From assembly GCA_947499935.1 (NCBI GenBank), contig CANMQH010000009.1, positions 1-64,000 on the forward strand: a DNA stretch of 64,000 nt, written 5' to 3'. The stretch's first letter is position 1; each line of letters starts with the position of its first letter. The position numbers were made by a program, and so were the translations under genes. Positions 17,792-26,535 of the stretch are shown here, piece after piece. The notes under the pieces are model-generated. The model was not told where the DNA came from, did not search any database, and worked only from the letters and a program-made list of their open reading frames with translations. The DNA is from an uncultured Algibacter sp. GTDB taxonomy: Bacteria; Bacteroidota; Bacteroidia; Flavobacteriales; Flavobacteriaceae.

Positions 17792-18520
17792 TTAATGAAT
17801 AGGAATAAAAGCTTGTATTTTATAAAACTCTTTACTTGTACCCAAATCTGTCGCTAAATTTGGACCAGCAGCAAATCTAAACCATACACCATTATTAAGC
17901 GTAGCTTTAACATAACCACCTAACCATTGGTATATATGTTTTTCGTTTTCTCCACTTTCTGTTCTAATTTGAGAAAAACTTTCATAAAAAGCTCCAAACG
18001 AAAAATGATCATTCACTTTATACCCTGGTACAATCCAATTTAACAATAAATCTCTGGTAGCATCGCCATTACCTTTTCTAAAGGATTTATATAAAGACAG
18101 GTAACTATCTAACTCAAATCGCTTTGAATTATACAAAACCAATACACTTGGTATAAAAGCCTCTCCAACAGTTGTTTCTGTGCTATTAGATAAAAATTTA
18201 CCATGCCCAAAACCTAAAGTAGGGTTTATATACCATTTATCTAATTTAAAGCCTAGACCAACACCTGTTTCTAAAAACAAATCGCTTCCAGTAAGTCCTC
18301 CAAAACTCGGATTGTTCCAAAACACACTGTAAAACGTAAGGTTCTTTTTTTCATCTAACTCATAACTTCCTAAAAACACATTGGAAAAACCAGCCACACT
18401 ATTGTGTATAGGCATAATTACAAAACTTGTTTTTTTCTTTTCTTTCTCATCACTTTTCATCTCTTGTGCTTGGGTGACCTGCATTAATAATGCAAAGGCA
18501 ATAATTGCTAATTTTTTCAT
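17792..18520 (-). CDS. Putative outer-membrane beta-barrel protein, last gene of the adenylation operon
   Basis: 242 residues with a signal peptide (MKKLAIIAFALLMQVTQAQ). The rest is made of alternating hydrophobic/aromatic strands rich in Gly, Tyr, Phe and Trp (NLTFYSVFWNNPSFGG, TGVGLGFKLDKWYINPTLGFG, HFSFGAFYESFSQI, YQWLGGYVKATLNNGVWFRF) with no membrane helix, as in small outer-membrane barrels. It does not end in the usual aromatic residue (ends FIPIH). It starts 26 nt after the enoyl-CoA hydratase stop. A possible role is passage of the operon's product across the outer membrane; this is inference from position only. Confidence 0.65.
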   Translation of the reverse strand: MKKLAIIAFALLMQVTQAQEMKSDEKEKKKTSFVIMPIHNSVAGFSNVFLGSYELDEKKNLTFYSVFWNNPSFGGLTGSDLFLETGVGLGFKLDKWYINPTLGFGHGKFLSNSTETTVGEAFIPSVLVLYNSKRFELDSYLSLYKSFRKGNGDATRDLLLNWIVPGYKVNDHFSFGAFYESFSQIRTESGENEKHIYQWLGGYVKATLNNGVWFRFAAGPNLATDLGTSKEFYKIQAFIPIH

Positions 18521-18538
18521 AATTCTATTCTATTTTAG

Positions 18539-18554
18539 TTAATGGATTAATTAT
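18539..18554 (-). promoter_or_regulatory. Shared 16-mer upstream of the barrel-like gene
   Basis: On the gene strand ATAATTAATCCATTAA, 18 nt before the start of the barrel-like gene and overlapping the hydratase stop. The same 16 bases occur 15 nt before the start of the adenylation gene (22411-22426). A copy with one mismatch lies at 58072-58087 before another gene. Confidence 0.35.
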
Positions 18555-19332
18555 TATTTTTTAATGTTTTAAATCCTTTAAAACAAGGATTTCGTTTTTC
18601 TATAAAGGCTTGCATACCTTCTTTTTGATCTTGAGTGGCGAATAAGCTATGAAACGTACTACGCTCAAATAGGATACCTTCTTTTAACCCCAATTCTTCT
18701 GCTCTATTAACAACTTCTTTAGATTTTTGAGCCACGGGTTTACTATAACTAGAAATGATTTTAGCTACTTTTATAGTTTCTTCCAATAAGGTTTCTGTAG
18801 AAAACACCCTAGAAACTAATCCGGCGCGCTCAGCTTCTTTAGCATCAATAAATCTACCAGTAAGAATCATATCCATAGCTTTTACCCTACCAATAAGCTT
18901 AGTTAAGCGCTGTGAGCCACCAATACCAGGAATGACGCCTAACTTTATTTCTGGCTGACCAAATTTTGCGTTTTCTGCGGCAAAAACCATATCGCACATC
19001 ATTGCTAATTCACAGCCTCCACCCAAAGCATATCCAGATACTGCTGCTATTTTTGGAGTTTTTATATTTACAAAGGCTTCCCATCCAGCAAAAAAATCGG
19101 TGTTAAGCATTTCTAAATAAGATTTATCAATCATCTCTTTAATATCTGCTCCTGCAGCAAATGCTTTTTCACTACCTGTTATAACAAAACACCCTACTTC
19201 TGGATCTTTATCAAACTTTTGCATAACATTTACGATATCGTGCATTACAGCAGTATTTAAAGCATTTAAAGCTTTAGGACGGTTAAGTTTTACAACCACA
19301 ACCCCATCATATTGTTTACTTGCTATATTCAT
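18547..19332 (-). CDS. Enoyl-CoA hydratase (crotonase family)
   Basis: 261 residues from the ATG at 19330-19332; a longer frame up to 19425 would overlap the upstream gene and add unrelated residues. [16 protein letters not shown], the oxyanion-hole AAGADIKEM and [14 protein letters not shown], and [19 protein letters not shown] are all present, so both catalytic glutamates (in GCELA and in QPEIKLG) are retained. It adds water to trans-2-enoyl-CoA. Related crotonases cannot be excluded, but the two glutamates favour true hydratase. It is 26 nt downstream of the membrane flavoprotein gene and 26 nt upstream of the barrel-like gene. No thiolase or acyl-CoA dehydrogenase is near, so it does not belong to a beta-oxidation operon. 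Confidence 0.9.
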   Translation of the reverse strand: MNIASKQYDGVVVVKLNRPKALNALNTAVMHDIVNVMQKFDKDPEVGCFVITGSEKAFAAGADIKEMIDKSYLEMLNTDFFAGWEAFVNIKTPKIAAVSGYALGGGCELAMMCDMVFAAENAKFGQPEIKLGVIPGIGGSQRLTKLIGRVKAMDMILTGRFIDAKEAERAGLVSRVFSTETLLEETIKVAKIISSYSKPVAQKSKEVVNRAEELGLKEGILFERSTFHSLFATQDQKEGMQAFIEKRNPCFKGFKTLKNNN

Positions 19333-19358
19333 TTTATGTGTATTTAAATTAACTGCTT

Positions 19359-20771
19359 TTAAGAATCCCAAATGGCTCCATAAGCAGGGATACCATGAAT
19401 TTCCATGCCATGTACCACTTGCCATGTTAGTTTTTTATTAGAGATACAGATGACAGCCTCTGCATCAAATTCCTTATAAGCTTTATAAGCAAGTTTTACC
19501 ATATCTGGTTTACCATGAGAATCTGTATTCCAAATAATAGCATTGGGCTGAGCTTCTAAAATTTCATCTACCAAATCATCGCCATATGTTTTTCTGGGGT
19601 TTCGGGTTGCCCAAACTAAAAGCGATGGTACTTCATTAGATAATAAATGCGGAATACATGGGCCAATACCACTTCCTGTTGCTATCCAAATAACACGTTT
19701 AAATAGTTTTTCAATATTACCTACGCCAGCAGTTGGAATGCCTTTAACCCAAACATACGAAGGCAAATCATCTATCAATACCCCAGTCCAATCTCCTGCT
19801 CTAGAAATCGTTAATCTAAATCCTTCTTTTCCGGGAGATGGCACATTAGCAAAGGAATGCCACTCACGTAGTGGATCTCTACTAATGGCTGTAGAAGACC
19901 CTGCAAATGGAGTAACTCCATAATTAAAATTTACTAAAACAACATGTGATGATGGATTTGTAACTTGTATAGCTACTTTTTTTAGAAACATCCATGGGAT
20001 GGCTATGCTTATGGTAATTAATAATAATAACCAAAAGCCAAGAGACGATGTAAGCGCCTCGCTATAACTGTATGTTCCTTTTTGTAATCCTATAAATACA
20101 AAAGTCTGTACCCAAAATAAAAGTAGTGCTGTCCAGCCACCAAAACGATGGGTTAACTCAAATCTATTATGTTTTTTAGCTCTGTTTTTTGGCAGAGCCA
20201 TAATAACCATAAGTACCAATATTGCAATCACTCCAGAGGTCACTAATACTAATAATAATGAAACACCCGGTAAATTATTAACCCAAGAATATATGAGTGA
20301 GCCTACAAAAATAGCATACCAAATAGTGCCTGCTATATTACCACCCATATGTATACCTCCAAAATGATATATTTTTGCTGCGGCCCATCTAATACTTAAA
20401 GGCCAAGACACAGGAACGCTTGTTGCTATCTTAAATAATAAATTAACAACATATTGCTGCCTAATTAAGATTGCAGATGCTATATTGATAATGGTTATGT
20501 TGGATATTATTTTTAATGCTATGCCATTACTGCTCCACCAATTACCTGAAATGATTCCATATAGTAAAGCACTTATATTAACTATAGCGATTAGGGCAAT
20601 CAATCTGTTGTATTGCATTAAAAATGGATGCTTCCAGATACGCTTATAGTAGGCTTGTTTAGGAGGCAGTACAACATCCTCATAATCAACATACTCATCC
20701 ATAGGATTATGAGTCAATTTTACTGGCTTATCTATTTTTTTATTAATTACTTCCATCATATTTTTTTTCAA
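19359..20771 (-). CDS. Membrane flavoprotein oxidoreductase resembling fungal TmpA
   Basis: 470 residues. Six likely membrane helices (about 57-77, 87-104, 146-163, 170-192, 210-228, 242-262) are followed by a soluble ferredoxin-NADP reductase-like part: [19 protein letters not shown] (FAD region, about 302-320) and IATGSGIGP (363-371, the nucleotide-binding glycine motif). Membrane-proximal His136, His141 and His208 could bind haem, but I see no firm paired motif. The order of helices then reductase domain, together with the linked adenylation gene, recalls the TmpA/TmpB proteins of Aspergillus; TmpB is, as I recall, an adenylation domain fused to a TmpA-like oxidoreductase. Alternative starts at 20759 or 20756 would cut the 29-base overlap with the upstream gene to about 14-17 bases. 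Substrate unknown. Confidence 0.75.
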   Translation of the reverse strand: MKKNMMEVINKKIDKPVKLTHNPMDEYVDYEDVVLPPKQAYYKRIWKHPFLMQYNRLIALIAIVNISALLYGIISGNWWSSNGIALKIISNITIINIASAILIRQQYVVNLLFKIATSVPVSWPLSIRWAAAKIYHFGGIHMGGNIAGTIWYAIFVGSLIYSWVNNLPGVSLLLVLVTSGVIAILVLMVIMALPKNRAKKHNRFELTHRFGGWTALLLFWVQTFVFIGLQKGTYSYSEALTSSLGFWLLLLITISIAIPWMFLKKVAIQVTNPSSHVVLVNFNYGVTPFAGSSTAISRDPLREWHSFANVPSPGKEGFRLTISRAGDWTGVLIDDLPSYVWVKGIPTAGVGNIEKLFKRVIWIATGSGIGPCIPHLLSNEVPSLLVWATRNPRKTYGDDLVDEILEAQPNAIIWNTDSHGKPDMVKLAYKAYKEFDAEAVICISNKKLTWQVVHGMEIHGIPAYGAIWDS

Positions 20772-22395
20772 GGTGATTCTTTGCCATGTCCATTAAAAGT
20801 TTCTTGTCAATTTTTCCTCTACTTGTTTTTGGCAATTCTTTTAATGCAATTATTCTTTCAGGTACACAGAAGTATGGTAGAGCACTTAATATTTTGTTTT
20901 TTGCTTCATCTTCTACTATACTATCTGGACTCACAAATGCAACCAAGGTTTTGGAATCATATTTTAAAGCTACAGCACGCTTACATGTAGGAATACGCTC
21001 TAATACATTGGATACAGAATCCAATTCCACCCTAAAACCTTTAATCTTTACTTGATCATCTACCCTTCCAAAATGTTCTAATTCTCCATTTGCTGTCCAT
21101 CTGCCCAAATCCCGCGTTCTAAACATTTTTCTTCCATGTCCTAAAAAAGGATCAGGGACATAGCGTTCTCGAGTTAATTGTTCATTTTCTATATAGCCCA
21201 TAGATACACAATCGCCTCCTGCCCACATTTCTCCTATCTCTCCAATAGCACAAGGCTTCTTGTTTTTATCTAAAATATAAACAGTGTTATTTGGTGTGGG
21301 TTTACCTATGGTTAGCAAGTCGTCGCAAGGATAATAGCGTTGGGCTGTATTTATGATAGTAGTTTCTGTTGGCCCGCATGAATTATAGAATGCACAAAAT
21401 TGACTCCACTTGTTTGCTAAGTATTCTGGGCAAGGTTCTCCTGCAACTGCAACGGCTTTTACGTGCTTACATTTTTCTGTATTTAACGTACTTAAAATAG
21501 TTGGCGTAGAAATAATGATATCTACTTGTTCTGCCGTTTCTTGAATATCTTTACCTCTAATTATCAAGGTAGCACCATTAGCAAGGCAACCTAATACTTC
21601 CCATACAGCCATATCAAAAGCTATATTTAATATTTGCCCAACTTTAAGACCAGGACGCATACCCAAATTACCAGGAGCTGTTAATAGTATATTACAAATA
21701 TTACGGTGAGAAACTTGAACCCCATTAGCAGGACCAGTTGTTCCTGAAGTAAAAATTATAAGTGCCCTATCTTCACTATTTACAGAGCTTTCTAAAGTAA
21801 TTAGATTATTATCTGAAAATTCATCATTATGGTCTTTAAGGTTATCTAAAAAAATACACTTGCAAGTATCGATTACAGGTATTTTCTCTTTATAATCAGT
21901 TAGTGAAAGTATTACACTAATTGAGGCTGTTTTAATAATATGCTTTAATTGTAGCTCTGGAACAATACTTATGTGCTGTGGTACATAAGCCGCTCCTGTT
22001 TTTAGAATTGCAAAAATACCTACAACCATAGGAATAGACCGGGTTATAAACAAACCTACATTATCTCCTTTTTTAATACCATGACTTACTAAAATTTGTG
22101 CCAGCTGGTTTGCCTGTTGATTGAGTTCTTTGTAAGTGATCGTTTCTCCTAAATGAGCTACTGCAATTGCATCTGGTGTGGCTTTTGCATAGGCCTCGAA
22201 GGCATGATGAATACATAAAAAAGGTAGCTCTACTTTTTGCCCCAAACCAAAACGTTTAAAAAAGACTTGCTCTTTAGGTGTTAATGCTTGTAACTCTTGG
22301 TTTAAAGTCCTGTCTAAGGTGTTTTCTGTTTTAATTTTTCTGTCTAGTTTACTTCTTAAATAGACATGATTTTGTTTTTCATTATTTGTTTTCAT
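20743..22395 (-). CDS. Stand-alone NRPS-type adenylation enzyme (AMP-forming)
   Basis: 550 residues. Adenylation core motifs: A3 IIFTSGTTGPANG (213-225), A4 FDMAVWEV (260-267), A5 CGPTETTI (340-347), A7 FRTRDLGRW (425-433), A8 GRVDDQVKIKGFRVE (443-457), A10 TSRGKIDKK with Lys528. There is no carrier (T) or condensation domain: the protein ends 20 residues after A10. Asp261 sits where GrsA Asp235 binds an amino-acid amino group, so an alpha-amino acid substrate is possible. The usual A3 'PKG' lysine is replaced (PANG). The 60-residue N-terminal part (FFKRFGLGQ) is like that of longer fungal enzymes. First gene of a four-gene operon. Confidence 0.85.
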   Translation of the reverse strand: MKTNNEKQNHVYLRSKLDRKIKTENTLDRTLNQELQALTPKEQVFFKRFGLGQKVELPFLCIHHAFEAYAKATPDAIAVAHLGETITYKELNQQANQLAQILVSHGIKKGDNVGLFITRSIPMVVGIFAILKTGAAYVPQHISIVPELQLKHIIKTASISVILSLTDYKEKIPVIDTCKCIFLDNLKDHNDEFSDNNLITLESSVNSEDRALIIFTSGTTGPANGVQVSHRNICNILLTAPGNLGMRPGLKVGQILNIAFDMAVWEVLGCLANGATLIIRGKDIQETAEQVDIIISTPTILSTLNTEKCKHVKAVAVAGEPCPEYLANKWSQFCAFYNSCGPTETTIINTAQRYYPCDDLLTIGKPTPNNTVYILDKNKKPCAIGEIGEMWAGGDCVSMGYIENEQLTRERYVPDPFLGHGRKMFRTRDLGRWTANGELEHFGRVDDQVKIKGFRVELDSVSNVLERIPTCKRAVALKYDSKTLVAFVSPDSIVEDEAKNKILSALPYFCVPERIIALKELPKTSRGKIDKKLLMDMAKNHLEKKYDGSN

Positions 22396-22410
22396 TTAAT
22401 CTTTAGGGAA

Positions 22411-22426
22411 TTAATGGATTAATTAT
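22411..22426 (-). promoter_or_regulatory. Shared 16-mer upstream of the adenylation gene
   Basis: ATAATTAATCCATTAA on the gene strand, 15 nt before the ATG; part of the palindrome AATTAATggATTAATT at 22409-22424. Identical to 18539-18554 before the fourth gene of the same operon. Confidence 0.35.
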
Positions 22427-22687
22427 CCGATAAAACTAAAATCAAAAAAATAAGCGTAGTGTTAATTATCTTACATTTTAAAATTTTTAAAAGTAGTATT
22501 TTGTAAGGTTTTTGTTTTTTTTAGACTAAATAAAGTTTTACTTTTATTAAAGTGAATACATTTTTTTTTGTAATAACAGATATACAAACTCACATAGGTT
22601 TAAATATTTATTTTATGAAAGATGCTATTGTTAATAACTACTGATTAATTTAAGATGCTATACGCTCTGATTCTAATACCGAATTTT

Positions 22688-22695
22688 TAAATTTG
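22688..22695 (+). promoter_or_regulatory. Putative -7 element TAAATTTG for dnaX
   Basis: TAnnTTTG match 21 nt before the chosen dnaX ATG (22717). Weak or absent -33. Confidence 0.4.
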
Positions 22696-22716
22696 TTACT
22701 TATTCAATGTTTAATA

Positions 22717-24450
22717 ATGGAACACTTTGTAGTATCTGCCCGAAAGTATAGACCACAAACGTTTAAAGACGTAGTGGGGCAGCAGGCTATTACAAACACG
22801 CTTTTAAATGCTATAGAAAACGATCATTTAGCCCAAGCCTTGTTATTTACTGGACCTCGTGGTGTTGGTAAAACAACTTGTGCTCGTATTTTGGCTAAAA
22901 TGATTAATAGTGATGGTACCGAGAATGGTGATGAAGATTTTGCTTTTAATATTTTTGAACTCGATGCCGCTTCCAATAACTCTGTAGATGACATACGAAA
23001 CTTAACAGACCAAGTTCGTATACCGCCGCAAGTAGGCAAATACAAAGTCTATATTATAGATGAAGTACACATGCTATCGCAAGCAGCTTTTAATGCATTT
23101 CTTAAAACGTTAGAAGAACCACCAAAGCATTGTATCTTTATTCTAGCCACCACAGAGAAACATAAAATTATTCCAACGATTTTGTCGCGTTGTCAAATTT
23201 TTGACTTTAAACGTATTACTGTAAAAGACGCCAAAGTATATTTAAAATATATAGCCGAAGAACAAGGTATTACTGCCGATGATGACGCTTTGCATATTAT
23301 AGCCCAAAAAGCAGATGGTGCCATGAGAGACGCTTTATCTATATTTGATAGAGTTGTTAGTTTTTCTGGCAAAGATTTAACAAGACAAGCTGTTACCGAA
23401 AATTTAAATGTTCTTGACTACGAAACTTATTTTACAAGTACAGATTTAATATTGGAAAATAAAATCCCTGACTTACTATTACAATTCAATACCACCCTTT
23501 CTAAAGGTTTTGACGGGCATCATTATATTGCAGGACTAGCATCACACTTTAGAGATTTACTGGTTAGTAAAACGCCCGAAACTATACAATTACTTGAAGT
23601 GGGCGAGCAAACCAAGACTAAATACTTAGAGCAATCAAATAAGGCCTCTCAAGAATTTTTAATGCAAGGTATAAATTTAGCCAACGACTGCGACCTAAAG
23701 TATAAAACGAGTAAAAACCAACGGTTACTCGTAGAACTTTGTTTAATGCAGCTTGCCTCTATCACTTTTGATGGAGAAAAAAAAAATAGCAAACATTACA
23801 TAATTCCTTCATCATACTTTAAAAAGAAAGGCATTATACCCATACCTGTTGTTGTTCCTAAAAAAAGCGTGGATGTTAATGATGATACAGAACCCAATAA
23901 GGTAAATCCAGAACATACCTCTAAAACCTCCAATGTTATATCCAGTTTTAAAGTAACAAAACCACCCAAAATAATTTTAAAACAAGATACCAAAAGAGCT
24001 TCAGGACTTTCGTTAAGCAGTATTAGAGCAAAAAAAGAACATCTTATTAAGCAAATGGATGTTGTAGTTGATGAAGAAAACTTACCAAAAGAACCATTTA
24101 CAGAAAAAGAACTCTTAACGACTTGGAATACCTTTATAGAAAAATTACGCAAAAATGGACAACATAATTTAGCGTCTATTTTAGCCATAGACATCCCTAA
24201 ACTAAAAGGAACTACCATACATTTAGAGTTTCCAAATGCTACAAATAAAGTAGAAGTAGAAAGGCAACAATATGATTTGATGACTTACATTAGAAAATCA
24301 TTAAGTAATTACGATATAAGCCTATCTATTACTGTAAATGAAGTTATGGAAAAGCAATATGCTTATACTGCAGCCGAAAAGTATGAGAAACTCAAAGAGA
24401 AAAATCCAAATGTAGATATATTAAGAAAAACTTTCGATTTAGATGTTTAA
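22717..24450 (+). CDS. dnaX: DNA polymerase III subunit gamma/tau (clamp loader)
   Basis: 577 residues from ATG 22717 (MEHFVVSARKYRPQTF); the frame extends upstream only through a TTG at 22693, which would add unrelated residues and overlap the putative -7 element. Walker A GPRGVGKTT (46-54), ELDAASNNSVDDIRNL, Walker B VYIIDEVHML, and sensor SRC motif ILSRCQIFDF are present. The zinc-binding cysteines that normally follow the Walker A helix are absent: the loop reads MINSDGTENGDEDFAFN. The C-terminal third is Lys-rich and then contains a tau-like domain, so this is probably one long form. It loads the beta clamp at the replication fork. The stop overlaps the next gene by 8 bases. Confidence 0.95.
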   Translation: MEHFVVSARKYRPQTFKDVVGQQAITNTLLNAIENDHLAQALLFTGPRGVGKTTCARILAKMINSDGTENGDEDFAFNIFELDAASNNSVDDIRNLTDQVRIPPQVGKYKVYIIDEVHMLSQAAFNAFLKTLEEPPKHCIFILATTEKHKIIPTILSRCQIFDFKRITVKDAKVYLKYIAEEQGITADDDALHIIAQKADGAMRDALSIFDRVVSFSGKDLTRQAVTENLNVLDYETYFTSTDLILENKIPDLLLQFNTTLSKGFDGHHYIAGLASHFRDLLVSKTPETIQLLEVGEQTKTKYLEQSNKASQEFLMQGINLANDCDLKYKTSKNQRLLVELCLMQLASITFDGEKKNSKHYIIPSSYFKKKGIIPIPVVVPKKSVDVNDDTEPNKVNPEHTSKTSNVISSFKVTKPPKIILKQDTKRASGLSLSSIRAKKEHLIKQMDVVVDEENLPKEPFTEKELLTTWNTFIEKLRKNGQHNLASILAIDIPKLKGTTIHLEFPNATNKVEVERQQYDLMTYIRKSLSNYDISLSITVNEVMEKQYAYTAAEKYEKLKEKNPNVDILRKTFDLDV

Positions 24451-25018
24451 AAATCAATCCATAAGCAAGTTAATCCTTCTTGTTTTATTATTAGTTTTAA
24501 CTTTTGCAAGTTGTGATGGAAGGCATCGTAAATATAAAACTAATACCAAAAATTTAGAACAAAACAATCCTTTAATATCATTTAATGAGCATACAACATT
24601 TTTACCCAAACAGGATTTAAAAATAGTCACAGATACCATTATGAATAATGGTTTTCAAATAAAAATAAATTATAATACTGTAGGTCGCTACAACGTTTTA
24701 AAAGTTAAGAATAAAAAGTTAAACCAAGCATTTAATGTACATTACAAAAATTTTGAAGCAAAATTGTATGTACTTAATAAAGGTAAAATCATAAATGATA
24801 GTATTGTTAACAAAAAACTGTTTCATGAATTTGAAACTCCGAAATTTTGGAATAATGCTATTATGCAACATCTTTGGGTAGATTATCAAGCTTCTACAGA
24901 AGACCAATTAATTTTAAAGACCGCATTTAATATACCCAATACAGAAATCTATAAAGATTTTGTTTTAAAAATAGATAAGCGAGGGCTTATAAAAATCGAA
25001 CAGAAACAGCTTTCTTAA
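24443..25018 (+). CDS. Hypothetical lipoprotein
   Basis: 191 residues with an SPII signal, lipobox LTFASC (Cys24), after a long Leu-rich stretch. The mature part is basic and beta-rich (KIVTDTIMNNGFQIKINYNTVG; FNVHYKNFEAKLYVLNKGK) and is not recognised. It overlaps the end of dnaX by 8 bases and ends 16 bases before miaE, so the three are probably one transcript. Location is the envelope, most likely the outer membrane. Function unknown. Confidence 0.75.
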   Translation: MFKNQSISKLILLVLLLVLTFASCDGRHRKYKTNTKNLEQNNPLISFNEHTTFLPKQDLKIVTDTIMNNGFQIKINYNTVGRYNVLKVKNKKLNQAFNVHYKNFEAKLYVLNKGKIINDSIVNKKLFHEFETPKFWNNAIMQHLWVDYQASTEDQLILKTAFNIPNTEIYKDFVLKIDKRGLIKIEQKQLS

Positions 25019-25034
25019 AATATTATATAAACTC

Positions 25035-25616
25035 ATGCTAGGACTAAAATTACCAACCGACCCACGTTGGGTAAACATTGTCGAAAAAAATATTGAAGAA
25101 ATTCTTACAGACCATGCGTTTTGTGAACAAAAAGCGACAAGTACAGCAATTTCTTTAATTGTTAGCTTTCCTGAATACACCGAATTGGTTCAGGAAATGA
25201 CGGCTTTAGTAAAAGAAGAAATAAGCCATTTTAAAATGGTACACGACAAAATTATTGCTAGGGGTTGGACACTTGGCAGAGATAGACGGGATGATTATGT
25301 TATAGAACTTTTAAAATTTTTTCCAAAAGGAGGAAGCAGAACCACACAATTAGTTCACCGTTTACTATATGCTGCCTTAATTGAAGCGAGAAGTTGTGAA
25401 CGTTTTAGATTATTATCTGAAGAGCTTAAAGATAAAGAATTAGCTGAGTTTTATAGAAATTTAATGGTTAGCGAAGCCAACCATTATACTATGTTTTTAG
25501 GATTTGCCAGACAATATGGAGACAAAAAGGAAGTGGATACTAAATGGCAAGAACTTTTAGATTATGAAAGTAAAATAATAAGTAATCTTGGGACTTCGGA
25601 AGCCATACATGGTTAA
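25035..25616 (+). CDS. miaE: tRNA-(ms2io6A) hydroxylase MiaE
   Basis: 193 residues, typical. A four-helix diiron ferritin-like enzyme; candidate iron ligands are the Glu/His residues in VKEEISHFKMVHDKI (about 58-72), EARSCERFRLLSEE and VSEANHYTMFLGF. It hydroxylates the isopentenyl group of the modified adenosine at tRNA position 37 and uses oxygen. Start MLGLKLPTDPRWV matches the family. Converges with ppx, 12 bases apart, with no terminator. Confidence 0.9.
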   Translation: MLGLKLPTDPRWVNIVEKNIEEILTDHAFCEQKATSTAISLIVSFPEYTELVQEMTALVKEEISHFKMVHDKIIARGWTLGRDRRDDYVIELLKFFPKGGSRTTQLVHRLLYAALIEARSCERFRLLSEELKDKELAEFYRNLMVSEANHYTMFLGFARQYGDKKEVDTKWQELLDYESKIISNLGTSEAIHG

Positions 25617-25628
25617 ATAAGCATTACA

Positions 25629-26534
25629 TTACTGTGTATTACTTGTAACTGTATCATAATAAATACTTTTAATAATACCATCTGCTAGTCCTATTTTTGG
25701 GACATAAATGTTTTTTGCCCCACTCCATTTCATGGATGATAAATAAATTCTCATAGCTGGTATTATAACATCGGCTCTATCTTGATTTAATCCCAATTCG
25801 GAAATACGTTCCTCATAAGAATAACTTTGTAGCATATTAAAATTTGTAGTCATATAAAAATAAGTAAGTGGCTTACCAATGGATTTACCAGACATCTTAA
25901 ATATTTTATTAATGTTACCACCAGATCCTATGACTTCAATTTTATGATAAGGTTTAGCATGTTTATAAATCCATGTTTCTAATTCTTGCCAAGCTTCTTT
26001 TTTTACCATATCATTTAAAAGCCTTACGGTACCTATTTTAAAAGACTTAGAGGTTACTTGATTTCCTTGGTCTATAACCGTAAACTCTGTACTTCCTCCA
26101 CCTACATCTACATATAGATATGTTTTATTAGGGTCTATGTATTTATTTAAATCGGTAGCTGCAATTATAGCTGCTTCTTCTTCGCCTTCAATAACATCTA
26201 TGCTAATACCAGATTGTTTTAAAACCATATCTACAATGTCTTTACCATTATTAGATTCTCGCATAGCAGACGTAGCACAGGCTTTATATTTTGCGACTTT
26301 ATGAGATTTCATTAATAATTTAAACGCTAACATAGTATCTAATATACGTTGCGTATTTTCTTTAGAAATCTTATTTTTTATAAAGACATCTGCGCCTAAA
26401 CGAATAGGAACACGAACTAATGAGTTTTTTTTAAACTGAACAGGCTTATCTTTTTGTTCGATAATATTTGAAATTAATAATCTAACAGCATTAGAGCCAA
26501 TATCTATAGCCGCATATTTTTTAATAGAAAGCAT
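25629..26534 (-). CDS. ppx: Exopolyphosphatase, Ppx/GppA family
   Basis: 301 residues, the short form without a C-terminal HD domain. Phosphate-1 motif AAIDIGSNAVRLLI (residues 8-21), phosphate-2 LYVDVGGGSTEFTV, and the adenosine-type motif VIGSGGNINKIFKMSG show the actin-like ATPase fold of Ppx/GppA. It releases phosphate from polyphosphate or pppGpp. It starts one base after the ppk stop, so the pair is one operon: synthesis and degradation of polyphosphate. Confidence 0.9.
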   Translation of the reverse strand: MLSIKKYAAIDIGSNAVRLLISNIIEQKDKPVQFKKNSLVRVPIRLGADVFIKNKISKENTQRILDTMLAFKLLMKSHKVAKYKACATSAMRESNNGKDIVDMVLKQSGISIDVIEGEEEAAIIAATDLNKYIDPNKTYLYVDVGGGSTEFTVIDQGNQVTSKSFKIGTVRLLNDMVKKEAWQELETWIYKHAKPYHKIEVIGSGGNINKIFKMSGKSIGKPLTYFYMTTNFNMLQSYSYEERISELGLNQDRADVIIPAMRIYLSSMKWSGAKNIYVPKIGLADGIIKSIYYDTVTSNTQ

Positions 26535-26535
26535 A

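Larger units (their letters stand above)
22396..22716. other. Intergenic region between the divergent adenylation operon and dnaX
   Basis: About 320 bases, very AT-rich with poly-T runs. It holds the 16-mer AT palindrome (22411-22426) before the adenylation gene and a possible dnaX promoter near 22688. I see no terminator or RNA gene in it. Confidence 0.5.

Noticed and set aside
19333..19425. Upstream extension of the enoyl-CoA hydratase frame
   Set aside because: It would overlap the flavoprotein gene and add residues foreign to the family; the ATG at 19332 gives the usual length and N-terminus.
23796..24218. 140-codon minus-strand frame inside dnaX
   Set aside because: Lies opposite the Lys-rich tau linker; composition explains the lack of stops.
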